A program made the position numbers and the translations under genes. A stretch of DNA of 43,648 bases from Oscillospiraceae bacterium (lineage in GTDB: Bacteria > Bacillota > Clostridia > Oscillospirales > Oscillospiraceae). The notes under the pieces were generated by a model. The model ran no database searches, was not told where the DNA came from, and was given only the letters and a program-made list of their open reading frames with translations. The stretch lies in the NCBI GenBank assembly GCA_017537165.1, contig JAFYLI010000089.1, forward strand, positions 1-43,648. The letters run 5' to 3'. Numbering within the stretch: the first letter of the stretch is position 1; every line of letters starts with the position of its first letter. Shown here one piece after another: positions 6,945-17,119 of this stretch.

Positions 6945-8897
6945 ATGTATCAGTGTAAATATCCGCACCTTTTCTCTCCCATAACCCTCGCGGGAACTCT
7001 GTTTAAAAACCGCCTTTTTGCTTCTCCCACCGGCGGTCAGCATACCCATTACATGAACCATCCCATCAACGAAATGATCTGCTACTATGAGCGCAAGGCA
7101 ATCGGCGGCGCAGCCTCCGTCTGCATCGGTGACGCAATGGTAGACTCCGAGATAGCTCTCGCCAACGGCGCGCATATCCTGCTGGACGACCAGACAGGCA
7201 AGTCCCACCTCAATAAGCTCTCCGACGCTATCAGCCGCCACGGCGCGGTTGCGTCCATCGAGCTGAGCCACGGCGGCAGCGGCGCAAGAATTTCCTATAA
7301 CGAGGGCCACACTATCTACGGCCCCGTCGCCAGCGACAGCAACAGCTTCGGCAAGCCCATCCACGCCGAGCCCATGACCGAGGAGATCATTCAGCGCACT
7401 ATCCGTAAGCACGCTGAGGCAGCCGCATGGGCAAAGCAGTGCGGTTTCGGCATGGTTACTCTCCACGGCGGCCACGGCTGGCTGCTCCATCAGTTCATGT
7501 CTCCCACCCTCAATACCCGTACCGATGAGTGGGGCGGCAGCTTTGAGAAGCGTATGCGTTTCCCCATCGCGGTCATCAAGGCCGTTCGTGAGGCAGTAGG
7601 CCCTAATTTCCCCATTGAGATCCGTCTCAGCGGCTCCGAGTGCTACGAGGGCGGCTACGATGTCAATTACGGTATCAAGATCGCCAAGGAGCTTGACGGT
7701 CTGGTAGATCTGCTCCATATTTCCGCAGGCAGCCATGAGGACGACCGAGTATTTACCGTTACCCATCCCAGCATGTTCCTTGAGGACGGCGTAAACGTAA
7801 AGTATGCAGCAGAAATCAAGAAGCACGTAAAAACTCCCGTTGCAACCGTTGGCGCGCTCAGCGAGCCTGAGTTCCTCGAGGAGATCATCGCCAGCGGCAA
7901 GGCCGACGTTGTTGAGCTTGCCCGTGGCCTTATCTGCGATCCCGACCTGCCCATCAAGGCCCGCAGCGGCAGAGACGATGAAATAGCTCACTGCGTGCGC
8001 TGCTTCACCTGCTTCTCCAGCCTTATGACCCGCGGTCAGTTCTGCTGCGCACTTAACCCCGAACTTTCCAACGAGCACGATACCAAGTATGACCGTCCCG
8101 CAGCAAAGAAGCAGAAGGTTCTTATCGCAGGCGGCGGCGTAGCCGGTATGCAGGCAGCTCTTACCGCATCCAAGCGCGGACACGAAGTTATCCTTTGCGA
8201 AAAGGGCGAGCGCCTCGGCGGCGTTCTCCGCTGCGAAGAGCTGGTGCCCTTCAAGAAGCATCTCAGTCAGTATCTTGACCTGCAGGAGCGCATGATTGGC
8301 CGCGCACCTATCGAGGTTCGCCTTAATACAGAAGTAACTCCCGAGCTTGCTCAGGAGATAGCTCCCGACGTTATCATCGCCGCTATGGGCGCAAAGCCCG
8401 CAAATCCCCCCATCCCCGGCATCGAAAAGGCCGTAACCGCCGAGGAAATGTACGTAAATCCCGAGCAGTCAGGCAAGAAGCTGGTAGTTCTGGGCGGCGG
8501 TCTGGTTGGCTGTGAGCTGGCTATATTCATGGCAGGCCGCGGCTGCGACGTTACCGTTGTGGAAATGGCACCCGCACCCAACTTTGGCTGGAATATTCTG
8601 CAGGGTCAGTCCGTAAATATCGAGTTTGAAAAGCTGGGCATCAAGCTCTGCACCAAGACCAAAGTCAAGGCCATTGAGGACGGCGTGGTTATCGCCGAAG
8701 GCCCCGAGGGTGAAGTTCACTTCGAGGCAGACTCCGTTGTCGCTGCGCTGGGCATGAAGCCTCTGCGCGAGGAGGCTTTGGCACTGTCCCTCTGCGCTCC
8801 CGAATTCCATCAGATAGGCGACTGCCGCGACGTAAAGAATATCTATTCCGCAACCAATGCCGCATACCAGATCGCAATGGATCTCGGCAGAGTATAA
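6945..8897 (+). CDS. Old-yellow-enzyme-type FMN/FAD/4Fe-4S NAD(P)H oxidoreductase 1
   Basis: A 650-aa protein of the 2,4-dienoyl-CoA reductase / enoate reductase / BaiCD-BaiH family. Residues 1-370 form an FMN-binding TIM barrel (motifs HGGHGWLLHQFMSP and EWGGSFEKRMRF). A Fe-S motif follows (CVRCFTC, then CALNP), and the C terminus carries two dinucleotide folds: FAD at KVLIAGGGVAGMQAA with EKGERLGG, and NAD(P)H at KLVVLGGGLVGCELA. Family enzymes pass electrons from NAD(P)H through FAD and Fe-S to FMN to reduce an activated C=C bond; the substrate here is unknown. The cluster cysteines are spaced Cx2Cx2C, not the Cx2Cx3C of E. coli FadH. The start has AAAGGAG 8 nt upstream. A strong terminator follows the gene. 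Confidence 0.9.
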   Translation: MYQCKYPHLFSPITLAGTLFKNRLFASPTGGQHTHYMNHPINEMICYYERKAIGGAASVCIGDAMVDSEIALANGAHILLDDQTGKSHLNKLSDAISRHGAVASIELSHGGSGARISYNEGHTIYGPVASDSNSFGKPIHAEPMTEEIIQRTIRKHAEAAAWAKQCGFGMVTLHGGHGWLLHQFMSPTLNTRTDEWGGSFEKRMRFPIAVIKAVREAVGPNFPIEIRLSGSECYEGGYDVNYGIKIAKELDGLVDLLHISAGSHEDDRVFTVTHPSMFLEDGVNVKYAAEIKKHVKTPVATVGALSEPEFLEEIIASGKADVVELARGLICDPDLPIKARSGRDDEIAHCVRCFTCFSSLMTRGQFCCALNPELSNEHDTKYDRPAAKKQKVLIAGGGVAGMQAALTASKRGHEVILCEKGERLGGVLRCEELVPFKKHLSQYLDLQERMIGRAPIEVRLNTEVTPELAQEIAPDVIIAAMGAKPANPPIPGIEKAVTAEEMYVNPEQSGKKLVVLGGGLVGCELAIFMAGRGCDVTVVEMAPAPNFGWNILQGQSVNIEFEKLGIKLCTKTKVKAIEDGVVIAEGPEGEVHFEADSVVAALGMKPLREEALALSLCAPEFHQIGDCRDVKNIYSATNAAYQIAMDLGRV

Positions 8898-8914
8898 TTT
8901 ACCGTATAAATCAG

Positions 8915-8946
8915 AAACACCGTTCGGAAGACCGAACGGTGTTTTT
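8915..8946 (+). terminator. Terminator of oxidoreductase 1
   Basis: A 13-bp stem (8915-8927 / 8932-8944, core CACCGTTCGG / CCGAACGGTG) ends in a T run. Confidence 0.9.
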
Positions 8947-9004
8947 GCGATGTTGGTGGCTGCCGGAAGCGGGCGATTAAATTTCGACGATATATCAAAA
9001 TGGT

Positions 9005-9033
9005 TTGACGCAAAATGTTTACTGTGTTAAACT
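9005..9033 (+). promoter_or_regulatory. Predicted promoter of the 9084-11661 operon
   Basis: TTGACG (9005-9010), 17-bp spacer, TAAACT (9028-9033). It lies between the terminator at 8946 and the membrane-protein gene. Confidence 0.6.
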
Positions 9034-9083
9034 CTAAATATACGCAATAAGGAATTAACATCGCTGTGAAAGTGAGGATGAAT

Positions 9084-9731
9084 ATGGATAACGAAAAGGA
9101 TATGTCTGCGGTCAACGTGGTAAATGACGGCCGAAGCAGAATGGAGCAGATTGAATATTGGCTCACGAATAATTTTTGGTTTCATTATAAGTGGTATTTC
9201 ATCGTAGGCGTTTTTGCGATCACTCTGCTGATAATGGTAGTAGTGGGTGTGGCATCCAAAATCGAATATGACTGGACGGTAATATATGCCCACAGCGGAG
9301 CAGCCGACGAGGCATCGGTGAAGGATATTGAGGGCATTATGAAAGATATTCTGCCCGAAACCGGCGATAATCGCCGCGTATCCGTCAAGGTGATCGAGAT
9401 GGCTGATACCTCCGACGGCGTTATGGCAGCCTACGGCGAGCAGCGCCTTTACAGCCACCTGAACGATCAGAATATAATGCTCTTTGTCATGGATAAAGGC
9501 CAGCTTGATACGTTTACAACTCTCGGATATTTTGAAGATGCGGTAGAGATGAAGGCCATGCCCGGACTCTATTGCGCGACCAATGATTCGCCCGTAGAAT
9601 ATCTGAGTTGCGAAGACCCCCGCTACTGCGATTTCCCCCAGGATTTCCTTGACGAAGTATATCTGGAATACGTGGCGGAGCATGAAGAATTCATGGCAGC
9701 CGCCAAGGCAGCCCTGACTCAGCTGGGTTAA
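9084..9731 (+). CDS. Single-pass membrane protein of unknown function
   Basis: A 215-aa protein not recognised as a named family. A short charged cytoplasmic N terminus of about 30 residues is followed by one hydrophobic helix (WYFIVGVFAITLLIMVVVGVA) at about residues 37-57. An acidic, probably extracellular domain of about 155 residues follows. No catalytic motif is visible; only two cysteines (in LYCAT and LSCED) and one more in YCDF occur in the outer domain. The start ATG 9084 has GTGAGGA 6 nt upstream; GTG 9066 and ATG 9078 are in-frame alternatives. The gene ends 25 bp before the second oxidoreductase and is probably cotranscribed with it from the promoter at 9005-9033, so it may anchor or sense something for that enzyme. 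This functional link is inference. Confidence 0.8.
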   Translation: MDNEKDMSAVNVVNDGRSRMEQIEYWLTNNFWFHYKWYFIVGVFAITLLIMVVVGVASKIEYDWTVIYAHSGAADEASVKDIEGIMKDILPETGDNRRVSVKVIEMADTSDGVMAAYGEQRLYSHLNDQNIMLFVMDKGQLDTFTTLGYFEDAVEMKAMPGLYCATNDSPVEYLSCEDPRYCDFPQDFLDEVYLEYVAEHEEFMAAAKAALTQLG

Positions 9732-9756
9732 TTTGATTTGGAAGGAAGAAACGGAA

Positions 9757-11661
9757 ATGAGTGTAAAACTTGATCACCGCAGCGCTATATTTAAGCCTAT
9801 AAAGATAGGCAGCAAGATTTGCAAAAACCGCATTGAGATGGGCCCTGCAGGATGCTTCCTTACCGCACCCGGCAGCCGCAACTCCGTGCAGTTCATGGAA
9901 TACGTAAAGGGTATCGCCGAGAGCGGCGCGGGTATTATCACCATGGGCGTAAGCTCCGTAGATCCTCCCAGAGGCAATGGCGGACGAATTCTCAACGTGG
10001 GCGATATGGGCTTTATCCACGACCTGAGCGAGATAACCGACCTTATCCACCTGAAGGATGCTCTTGCAAGTATAGAGCTTGCCCATAGCCGCTATATGAT
10101 GGCACCTCCTCACAAGGTGGTCAACGAGACCTCCATTGAGGATATAGAAGAGATCTTCCGCTTGTTTGCCGAAGGCGCAGAACGCTGCCTCCGCGCAGGC
10201 TTTGACATGATAATGATACATGGCGGCCACGGCAATGTGCCCTCCATGTTCTTCTCTCCCATGCACAATAAGCGTACCGATAAGTACGGCGGATCCTTTG
10301 AAAACCGCTGCCGCTTCGCCATGGATCTGCTGGACGCTATCCGCGCCAAGGTTGGCGATAAGCTGGCCATCGAGTACCGTATCAGCGCCGAGGAACTTAT
10401 TGAAGGCGGCGCGGAAATGCCCGAAACCATTGAGTTTGCAAAGCTCATTCAGGATAAGATCGACCTTATCCACGTCAGCCGCAGCCTGCTGGAGGTAGAG
10501 GAACTGCTGCCTCCCATGTTCCCGCCCACGTATCTGCCCCGTGCTATCAATCTTGACGCAGCTATTGAGTTCAAGAAGGCTCTGCACATCCCCGTAAACG
10601 TAATCGGCGGCTTTGACCTTGAGCACGCGGAAGTGGCTGTCAGCGCAGGTCAGACCGATATGGTCGCCATGGTACGCAATATCCTTGCCGATACCAACTG
10701 CGTAGAGAAGGCTCGCCGCGGCAAGGCCGATACTATCCGCCCCTGCGTGCGCTGCAACAGCTGCATCCACAGCACCCATTCCTGCTTCCTGCCCATCCGC
10801 TGCGCGGTCAATCCCCTTATCGGCCGCGAGGCTCTGTATATCGACCGCTCTCCCAGACTGCATCCCAAGAAGCTGCTGGTAGTCGGCGGCGGCCCCGGCG
10901 GCCTTGAGGCTGCCCGCACCGCATCCTCCCGCGGCCATAAGGTAGTGCTTATGGAGAAGGCAAATGAGCTGGGCGGCGCCCTCATCATGGCAAGCGCAGC
11001 CGAGTTCAAGAAGGATATGCGAAAGTACCTTGACTGGTCCATCCGCAGCGTTATGGAGGATCCCAATATTGAGGTTCGCATGGGCTGCGAGGCCACTCCC
11101 GAGAACATAGCCGAAGTGGCTCCCGACGCTCTTATAATCGCCGTAGGCGCAAAACCCATCATCGTTCCCATGCCTTCCGATAAGAACGGTAAGACCGTTT
11201 GGGTAGGCGACGTTGAGCTGGGCAGAGCAGAGGTAGGACAGAAGGTAGTCATTGCAGGCGCAGGCTTCACCGGTCTTGAAATGGCCCTAACTCTTGCCCG
11301 CGCAGGCAAGGAAGTTACCGTCATCGATATGCTCCCCGAGGAGAAGATCGGCGCCGATGGTATCACCATCAGCATGACCTGCCTCAAGCAGCTCCTTGCA
11401 AAGGAGAACGTGAAGTTCCGCTGCTCCGTAAAGCTGGAGGACGTAAACGACGAAGGCGCTGTCATTTCCTATGAGGGCGGCAGCGAGACCATCCCCTGCG
11501 ACAATGTGGTGCTGTCCCTCGGCGTTCGTCCTGACCGCGCAACCGCCGAGAAGCTGGCAGACTGCGTCGGCGAAAGCTACATAATCGGAGACAGCTCCTA
11601 CCGCGGCGGTACTCTTTGGAAAACCACTCAGCTTGCTTTCGACACCGCAATGAGACTGTAA
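9757..11661 (+). CDS. Old-yellow-enzyme-type FMN/FAD/4Fe-4S NAD(P)H oxidoreductase 2
   Basis: A 634-aa paralogue of the enzyme at 6945. It has an FMN-binding TIM barrel (HGGHGNVPSMFFSP, KYGGSFENRCRF), a Fe-S motif CVRCNSC with a distal Cys in RCAVNP, an FAD fold (KLLVVGGGPGGLEAA, EKANELGGAL) and an NAD(P)H fold (KVVIAGAGFTGLEMA). It should reduce an unsaturated or otherwise activated substrate with NAD(P)H; the substrate is unknown. The cluster spacing Cx2Cx2Cx12C equals that of trimethylamine dehydrogenase rather than FadH. The barrel residues after HGGHG differ from those of paralogue 1 (NVPSMFF versus WLLHQFM), so the substrates probably differ. The start is ATG 9757, behind AAGGAAG; the TTG at 9733 is less likely. 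It is cotranscribed with the membrane protein upstream. Confidence 0.9.
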   Translation: MSVKLDHRSAIFKPIKIGSKICKNRIEMGPAGCFLTAPGSRNSVQFMEYVKGIAESGAGIITMGVSSVDPPRGNGGRILNVGDMGFIHDLSEITDLIHLKDALASIELAHSRYMMAPPHKVVNETSIEDIEEIFRLFAEGAERCLRAGFDMIMIHGGHGNVPSMFFSPMHNKRTDKYGGSFENRCRFAMDLLDAIRAKVGDKLAIEYRISAEELIEGGAEMPETIEFAKLIQDKIDLIHVSRSLLEVEELLPPMFPPTYLPRAINLDAAIEFKKALHIPVNVIGGFDLEHAEVAVSAGQTDMVAMVRNILADTNCVEKARRGKADTIRPCVRCNSCIHSTHSCFLPIRCAVNPLIGREALYIDRSPRLHPKKLLVVGGGPGGLEAARTASSRGHKVVLMEKANELGGALIMASAAEFKKDMRKYLDWSIRSVMEDPNIEVRMGCEATPENIAEVAPDALIIAVGAKPIIVPMPSDKNGKTVWVGDVELGRAEVGQKVVIAGAGFTGLEMALTLARAGKEVTVIDMLPEEKIGADGITISMTCLKQLLAKENVKFRCSVKLEDVNDEGAVISYEGGSETIPCDNVVLSLGVRPDRATAEKLADCVGESYIIGDSSYRGGTLWKTTQLAFDTAMRL

Positions 11662-11677
11662 TTTAATATTAAAAGCA

Positions 11678-11717
11678 AAAACTCCCCGCTGATAATCAGC
11701 GGGGAGTTTGTTTGTTA
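11678..11717. terminator. Bidirectional terminator between oxidoreductase 2 and groEL
   Basis: The stem AACTCCCCGCTGA / TCAGCGGGGAGTT (about 11679-11692 / 11696-11708) has T-rich sequence on the plus side (TTTGTTTGTT) and a complementary T-rich run on the minus side (TTTTTGCTTTT). It lies between convergent genes. Confidence 0.85.
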
Positions 11718-11729
11718 TTGGGTATTTAA

Positions 11730-13663
<1,934 letters not shown>

Positions 13664-13746
13664 AATATATTACCTCCTGAATTATGTCCGAAATACATGC
13701 CGGTGAAAATTTCCCGATTGGATTTCGTAGTTTGTTATTTTATAGA

Positions 13747-13773
13747 TTAGCACTCTTGGGATATGAGTGCTAA
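13747..13773. promoter_or_regulatory. CIRCE operator (HrcA binding site)
   Basis: A perfect CIRCE: TTAGCACTC (13747-13755), 9-bp spacer, GAGTGCTAA (13765-13773). HrcA bound here represses groESL until heat or protein stress. The element lies 83 bp upstream of groES, covering the predicted start of transcription. Confidence 0.97.
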
Positions 13774-13781
13774 CGGTTATT

Positions 13782-13810
13782 ATAATAATCTATGTAGTTG
13801 GAATAATCAA
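13782..13810 (-). promoter_or_regulatory. Predicted groESL promoter
   Basis: On the minus strand, TTGATT (13805-13810) and TATTAT (13782-13787) are separated by 17 bp. The CIRCE starts 9 bp downstream of the -10. The promoter begins only 30 bp after the stop codon of the lipid-kinase gene. Confidence 0.65.
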
Positions 13811-13839
13811 GCATATTTTGCGAAAAAAGCAAAAAATTT

Positions 13840-14763
13840 TTATGAATTTCGGGTGCCTAAAAAGGATGTACCCTCGGGGAAGATGAAATTGACAGCACCG
13901 GGCTCCATGCGGAATGTGGGGGTCTTGGAGAAGATAGCCTCACCGTCCACGTTTATGCCCAATTCTTCTTCGCTTTCAAAGGAAATCTCCGTGCAGCGAT
14001 GGTGGCTGATATGAGAGGTCAGCTCTTGATAGCGGCCTTTTGCGTATTTGCCGATGAGCATTAAGAACTTGAGGCGGCTGACCTTCTTTACGATAAGCAC
14101 ATCCATAAGTCCGTCATCGGGCGCGGCGTCGGGAACGGGATTGAAGCCGCCGCCGTAATAGCGTCCGTTGCAGGCACATACAAGAGCGAACTCGCCGTCC
14201 AGAACCTGACCGTCCAGCTTTATTTTAAGCGGGCGGTTTATGCCCTTGACAAAATGAACGAGCAGGGAAACAACATAGCCCATCGTGCCGGAAATGAAGG
14301 GATTCTGAGTGTACTTGTGAACGCCTATACCGACTCTGGCATCGAAGCCGAGAGAGCAAATGTTGATGGACTTGCGGCCGCATACGTCGATAAGGTCTAT
14401 GGGGTGGGCCTTGCCGTTTACAAGGGCCTTCAAGTCGGTGAACAGAGAAGTGTCATTGCCGAACATGCGCAGGAAATCGTTGCCCGAGCCGCTGGCGTAA
14501 TGGGTGATCGCCACGTGGGGGAAGCCTGCCGCGCCGTTGACGCATTCGTTGAGAGTTCCGTCGCCGCCGCAGGCATATACTCGCAGGTCAGCACCCTTTT
14601 CGGCTTCGGAGCGCACTTTTTCGGTTGCGTCAAGTGGGGCCTTGGTAACGTATATCTCAAATTCATCGCCGCTGTCTGCCATGGCTTGGCGGATATTATT
14701 GCTCAAAACCTCGGGGTCGGTGTTCTTGCCTGCAGTCGGATTTATAATGAAAAGGTGCTTCAT
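13840..14763 (-). CDS. Diacylglycerol/lipid kinase family protein (YegS/DgkB type)
   Basis: A 307-aa lipid kinase of the DAGK catalytic family, predicted to phosphorylate diacylglycerol or a related lipid at the inner face of the membrane. The N terminus IINPTAGK and the nucleotide-binding motif GGDGTLNE (residues 66-73) are diagnostic. ASGSGNDF (about 90-97) and NGRYYGGGFNPVPDAAPDDGLMDV near the middle are also conserved, and the C terminus has the IDGE-like NVDGEAI. It is the last gene of the prmA-rlmL-kinase operon, 20 bp after rlmL. No terminator is visible after it; the groESL promoter follows directly. Confidence 0.9.
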   Translation of the reverse strand: MKHLFIINPTAGKNTDPEVLSNNIRQAMADSGDEFEIYVTKAPLDATEKVRSEAEKGADLRVYACGGDGTLNECVNGAAGFPHVAITHYASGSGNDFLRMFGNDTSLFTDLKALVNGKAHPIDLIDVCGRKSINICSLGFDARVGIGVHKYTQNPFISGTMGYVVSLLVHFVKGINRPLKIKLDGQVLDGEFALVCACNGRYYGGGFNPVPDAAPDDGLMDVLIVKKVSRLKFLMLIGKYAKGRYQELTSHISHHRCTEISFESEEELGINVDGEAIFSKTPTFRMEPGAVNFIFPEGTSFLGTRNS

Positions 14764-14783
14764 ATCTTTCCCATCCGTTCCTC

Positions 14784-15890
14784 TTATTTATACATGTAGA
14801 GCTGGCACTGGATCATTCCGTTGTATACCTTGCGGCGCTTGTCGGCCTTTTTGCCGAAGCACTTTTCGAAATCAAGGTCGGATGTGAGCACGTAGAAGCT
14901 CCAATCGTCCAGCTTGCGCCAGATGCGGCCCAGATTGCGATAAAGGTCTTCAGCCTGCTTTACGTCCATAAGACGCTCGCCGTAAGGGGGATTTGCCATA
15001 ATGATGCCCTTGCCCTCAGCGGGGGGAGTGAAGGCCAGTGCGTTGGCGCAGGAGAAGTGGATAAACTCGGAAACTCCGGCGCGGCGGGCATTTTCCTGAG
15101 CGATGTCTATGCAGGCGGGGTCAATGTCGGATGCGAAAATCTTGTAATCGCCGCGGAATTCGGCAGCGCGAGCCTCGTCGCGGGCCTCCTTCCAAACCTT
15201 GCGGTCGAAGCAAGTCCAATTTTCGGCGGCGAAGCGGCGGTTTACGCCGGGTGCGCGGTTGATGGCTGCCAGTGCAGCTTCGATAGCGATGGTGCCCGAG
15301 CCGCAGAAGGGATCGCAGAAAATGTCGCGGCCTTTGAAGCGGGATATCTTTACCATTGCAGCGGCCAAAGTTTCGCGCAGGGGAGCGAGGTTGGCGTTGG
15401 GGCGGTAGCCGCGCTTGTGAAGCGCGGGGCCGCTGGTATCCAGATAGATGGAGGCGCGATCGTTCATAATGGAGAAGCGGATCTGATAGCGGCTGCCGGT
15501 TTCGGGAAGCTGCTCAATGTGATATTTGCCGCCAAGACGCTTGGCGACAGCCTTCTTTATCATGCCCTGACAGGTGGGAACGGACATAAGCTGGCTGTTC
15601 AGGCAGTGGCCCTTTACGGGGAACTCGCCGTCCTTGGGGATAAAGTTTTCCCAAGGCAGGGCGTATACACCCTCAAAAAGATCGTTGAATTCATGAGCGG
15701 GGAACTCGCCCATAAGTATCTGTACGCGCTCACCGGTGCGCAGGCGGATGTTTGCCTTGGCAATATCAGCGGCGTTACCTTCAAAGAGAACTCGGCCCGT
15801 TTCGGCGGTAACGTCGTTCATGCCCATGTATTTCAGCTCATCCGCAGCAAGGCCTTCAAGGCCGAAAAGGCAGGGAACACAAAGCTTCAT
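14784..15890 (-). CDS. THUMP-domain rRNA/tRNA guanine-N2 methyltransferase (RlmL/YpsC type)
   Basis: A 368-aa SAM-dependent RNA methyltransferase. The N-terminal third contains the ferredoxin-like/THUMP RNA-binding region. The Rossmann part has DPFCGSGTIAIEAA (SAM site), an acidic SDIDPACI, and the catalytic ANPPYGER (N-P-P-Y type, for methylation of an exocyclic amine of guanine). Length and motifs fit the N-terminal half of E. coli RlmL and the Firmicutes protein YpsC, so 23S rRNA m2G formation is likely; the target base is inferred from the family. It starts 4 bp after prmA and belongs to the same operon. Confidence 0.88.
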   Translation of the reverse strand: MKLCVPCLFGLEGLAADELKYMGMNDVTAETGRVLFEGNAADIAKANIRLRTGERVQILMGEFPAHEFNDLFEGVYALPWENFIPKDGEFPVKGHCLNSQLMSVPTCQGMIKKAVAKRLGGKYHIEQLPETGSRYQIRFSIMNDRASIYLDTSGPALHKRGYRPNANLAPLRETLAAAMVKISRFKGRDIFCDPFCGSGTIAIEAALAAINRAPGVNRRFAAENWTCFDRKVWKEARDEARAAEFRGDYKIFASDIDPACIDIAQENARRAGVSEFIHFSCANALAFTPPAEGKGIIMANPPYGERLMDVKQAEDLYRNLGRIWRKLDDWSFYVLTSDLDFEKCFGKKADKRRKVYNGMIQCQLYMYK

Positions 15891-15894
15891 CGTA

Positions 15895-16839
15895 TCAATC
15901 CTTTCTCAGCTGCGCCATGTAGCTGTGCCAGTCTTCAACGTGTCCGTGGTCAAGTATCTCGAAGCCTGCTGCCTCAACTGCGGCGCGGACTTCATCCTCG
16001 CGGCCGTCAATAATGCCGGAGCAGATGAACTTACCGTCGGGCTTGACCCACTTGGCAGCGTCGTTCACCAGCGCGATGATAACGTCGGAAACGATGTTTG
16101 CCAGGACAAGGTCATACTTCTGTGCATCTATTTTGGTGCGGAGAGAGCGGTTTTTCAGTACGTCACCTGCGTAAACGGTGTAGATGTCGGTGCCGATGTT
16201 GTTCAGCTGTGCGTTTTCCATTACGATGTCGGGAGCCTTATCGTCAATGTCGCAGCCTATAGCCATTTTGGAGCCGAGGCAAAGCGCAGCAATGGAGAGA
16301 ATGCCGCTGCCGCAGCCAAGGTCGAGGACTGCATCGGCAGTGGGAGCGTACTTTTCAAGGCGCTCAAGGCACATTCTGGTGGTAGGATGAGTGCCGGTGC
16401 CGAAAATAAGGCCGGGATTAAGGCGCAGTATGCTGCGGCCCTCAGCCTCGGGAGCCTCTTCCCATTCGGGAACTATCAGCAGCTTTTCGCCTACCTTGAT
16501 GGGCTTATAATACTGCTTCCAGTTGTTTTCCCAATCCTCGTCGCGGACTTGACGTGCAGCGGGAACGTAGCCGTGGGGCGCCAGCTCGGCCGTCAGTCGA
16601 GCCAGCTCGGCCTTGCCGTCCTCATCGTCGGAAAGGTAGAACTTGACGATGCTCTTGCCGTGCATATCGCGGCTGAGATCCTCGTCAACGTAATCCCAAT
16701 ACTGACGGTTTTCGTCCATGAACTTTTCAAAATCATTTCCGTCCTCTATAACGAGTCCGGAAACGCCCATGCCCTCAAGCAGATCGGAGAGCGCTTCGGT
16801 GCCCTTGCGGGCCTCTATGCTAATTTCCAGCCATTCCAT
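15895..16839 (-). CDS. prmA: Ribosomal protein L11 methyltransferase PrmA
   Basis: A 314-aa enzyme that trimethylates amino groups of ribosomal protein L11 using SAM. The N-terminal substrate-recognition domain starts EWLEISIEARKGTEALSDLL. The catalytic domain has GTGTHPTTRMCLE, the SAM loop VLDLGCGSGILSIAA and the active-site LVLANIVSDVI. Length is normal for the Firmicutes form. CGGAGG lies upstream of the ATG on the minus strand. It is the first gene of a three-gene operon with the RNA methyltransferase and a lipid kinase. Confidence 0.95.
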   Translation of the reverse strand: MEWLEISIEARKGTEALSDLLEGMGVSGLVIEDGNDFEKFMDENRQYWDYVDEDLSRDMHGKSIVKFYLSDDEDGKAELARLTAELAPHGYVPAARQVRDEDWENNWKQYYKPIKVGEKLLIVPEWEEAPEAEGRSILRLNPGLIFGTGTHPTTRMCLERLEKYAPTADAVLDLGCGSGILSIAALCLGSKMAIGCDIDDKAPDIVMENAQLNNIGTDIYTVYAGDVLKNRSLRTKIDAQKYDLVLANIVSDVIIALVNDAAKWVKPDGKFICSGIIDGREDEVRAAVEAAGFEILDHGHVEDWHSYMAQLRKD

Positions 16840-16876
16840 AGTGAATACCTCCGGAATAAAAATCTCAATTCAAAAT

Positions 16877-16905
16877 AGTATACCATGTTTGAAGCGCAAA
16901 GGCAA
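16877..16905 (-). promoter_or_regulatory. Predicted promoter of the prmA operon
   Basis: On the minus strand, TTGCCT (16900-16905), 17-bp spacer, TATACT (16877-16882). Confidence 0.6.
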
Positions 16906-16962
16906 CCGTTGAGCACAAATTTGGGAATCGAGAATTGGCAGGGGGGGCAGAACGAGTTTTTA

Positions 16963-16994
16963 TTGTAGGGAGCGCCGCCCTCGGCGCTCCGCCG
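16963..16994. repeat. Intergenic repeat family R2, copy 2
   Basis: TTGTAGGGAGCGCCGCCCTC followed by GGCGCTCCGCCG differs from copy 1 (2163-2195) at only a few positions. It is palindromic (GGAGCGCCG / CGGCGCTCC) and would form a strong hairpin. It sits between the prmA promoter and the asnA terminator in a 280-bp gap; nothing else is recognised there. Confidence 0.7.
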
Positions 16995-17064
16995 ATTAGC
17001 AAGGCAGCTAAATCTACTCGGGAGATTGCCTCTCTGCATGAAACCGTTTCCGTTGAAAACAACA

Positions 17065-17103
17065 AAAACCCCACATCTGCAAAATTTGCAGATGTGGGGT
17101 TTA
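17065..17103 (-). terminator. Terminator of asnA
   Basis: On the minus strand, the stem ACCCCACATCTGCAAA with its complement is followed by TTTTTGTTG. It starts 17 bp after the asnA stop codon. Confidence 0.9.
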
Positions 17104-17119
17104 TCATCTTATGAACTAA

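Noticed and set aside
6945..11661. Bile-acid 7-dehydroxylation (bai) cluster
   Set aside because: The two reductases resemble BaiCD/BaiH only at family level, and no baiB, baiE, baiF, baiA or baiG-like genes lie next to them.
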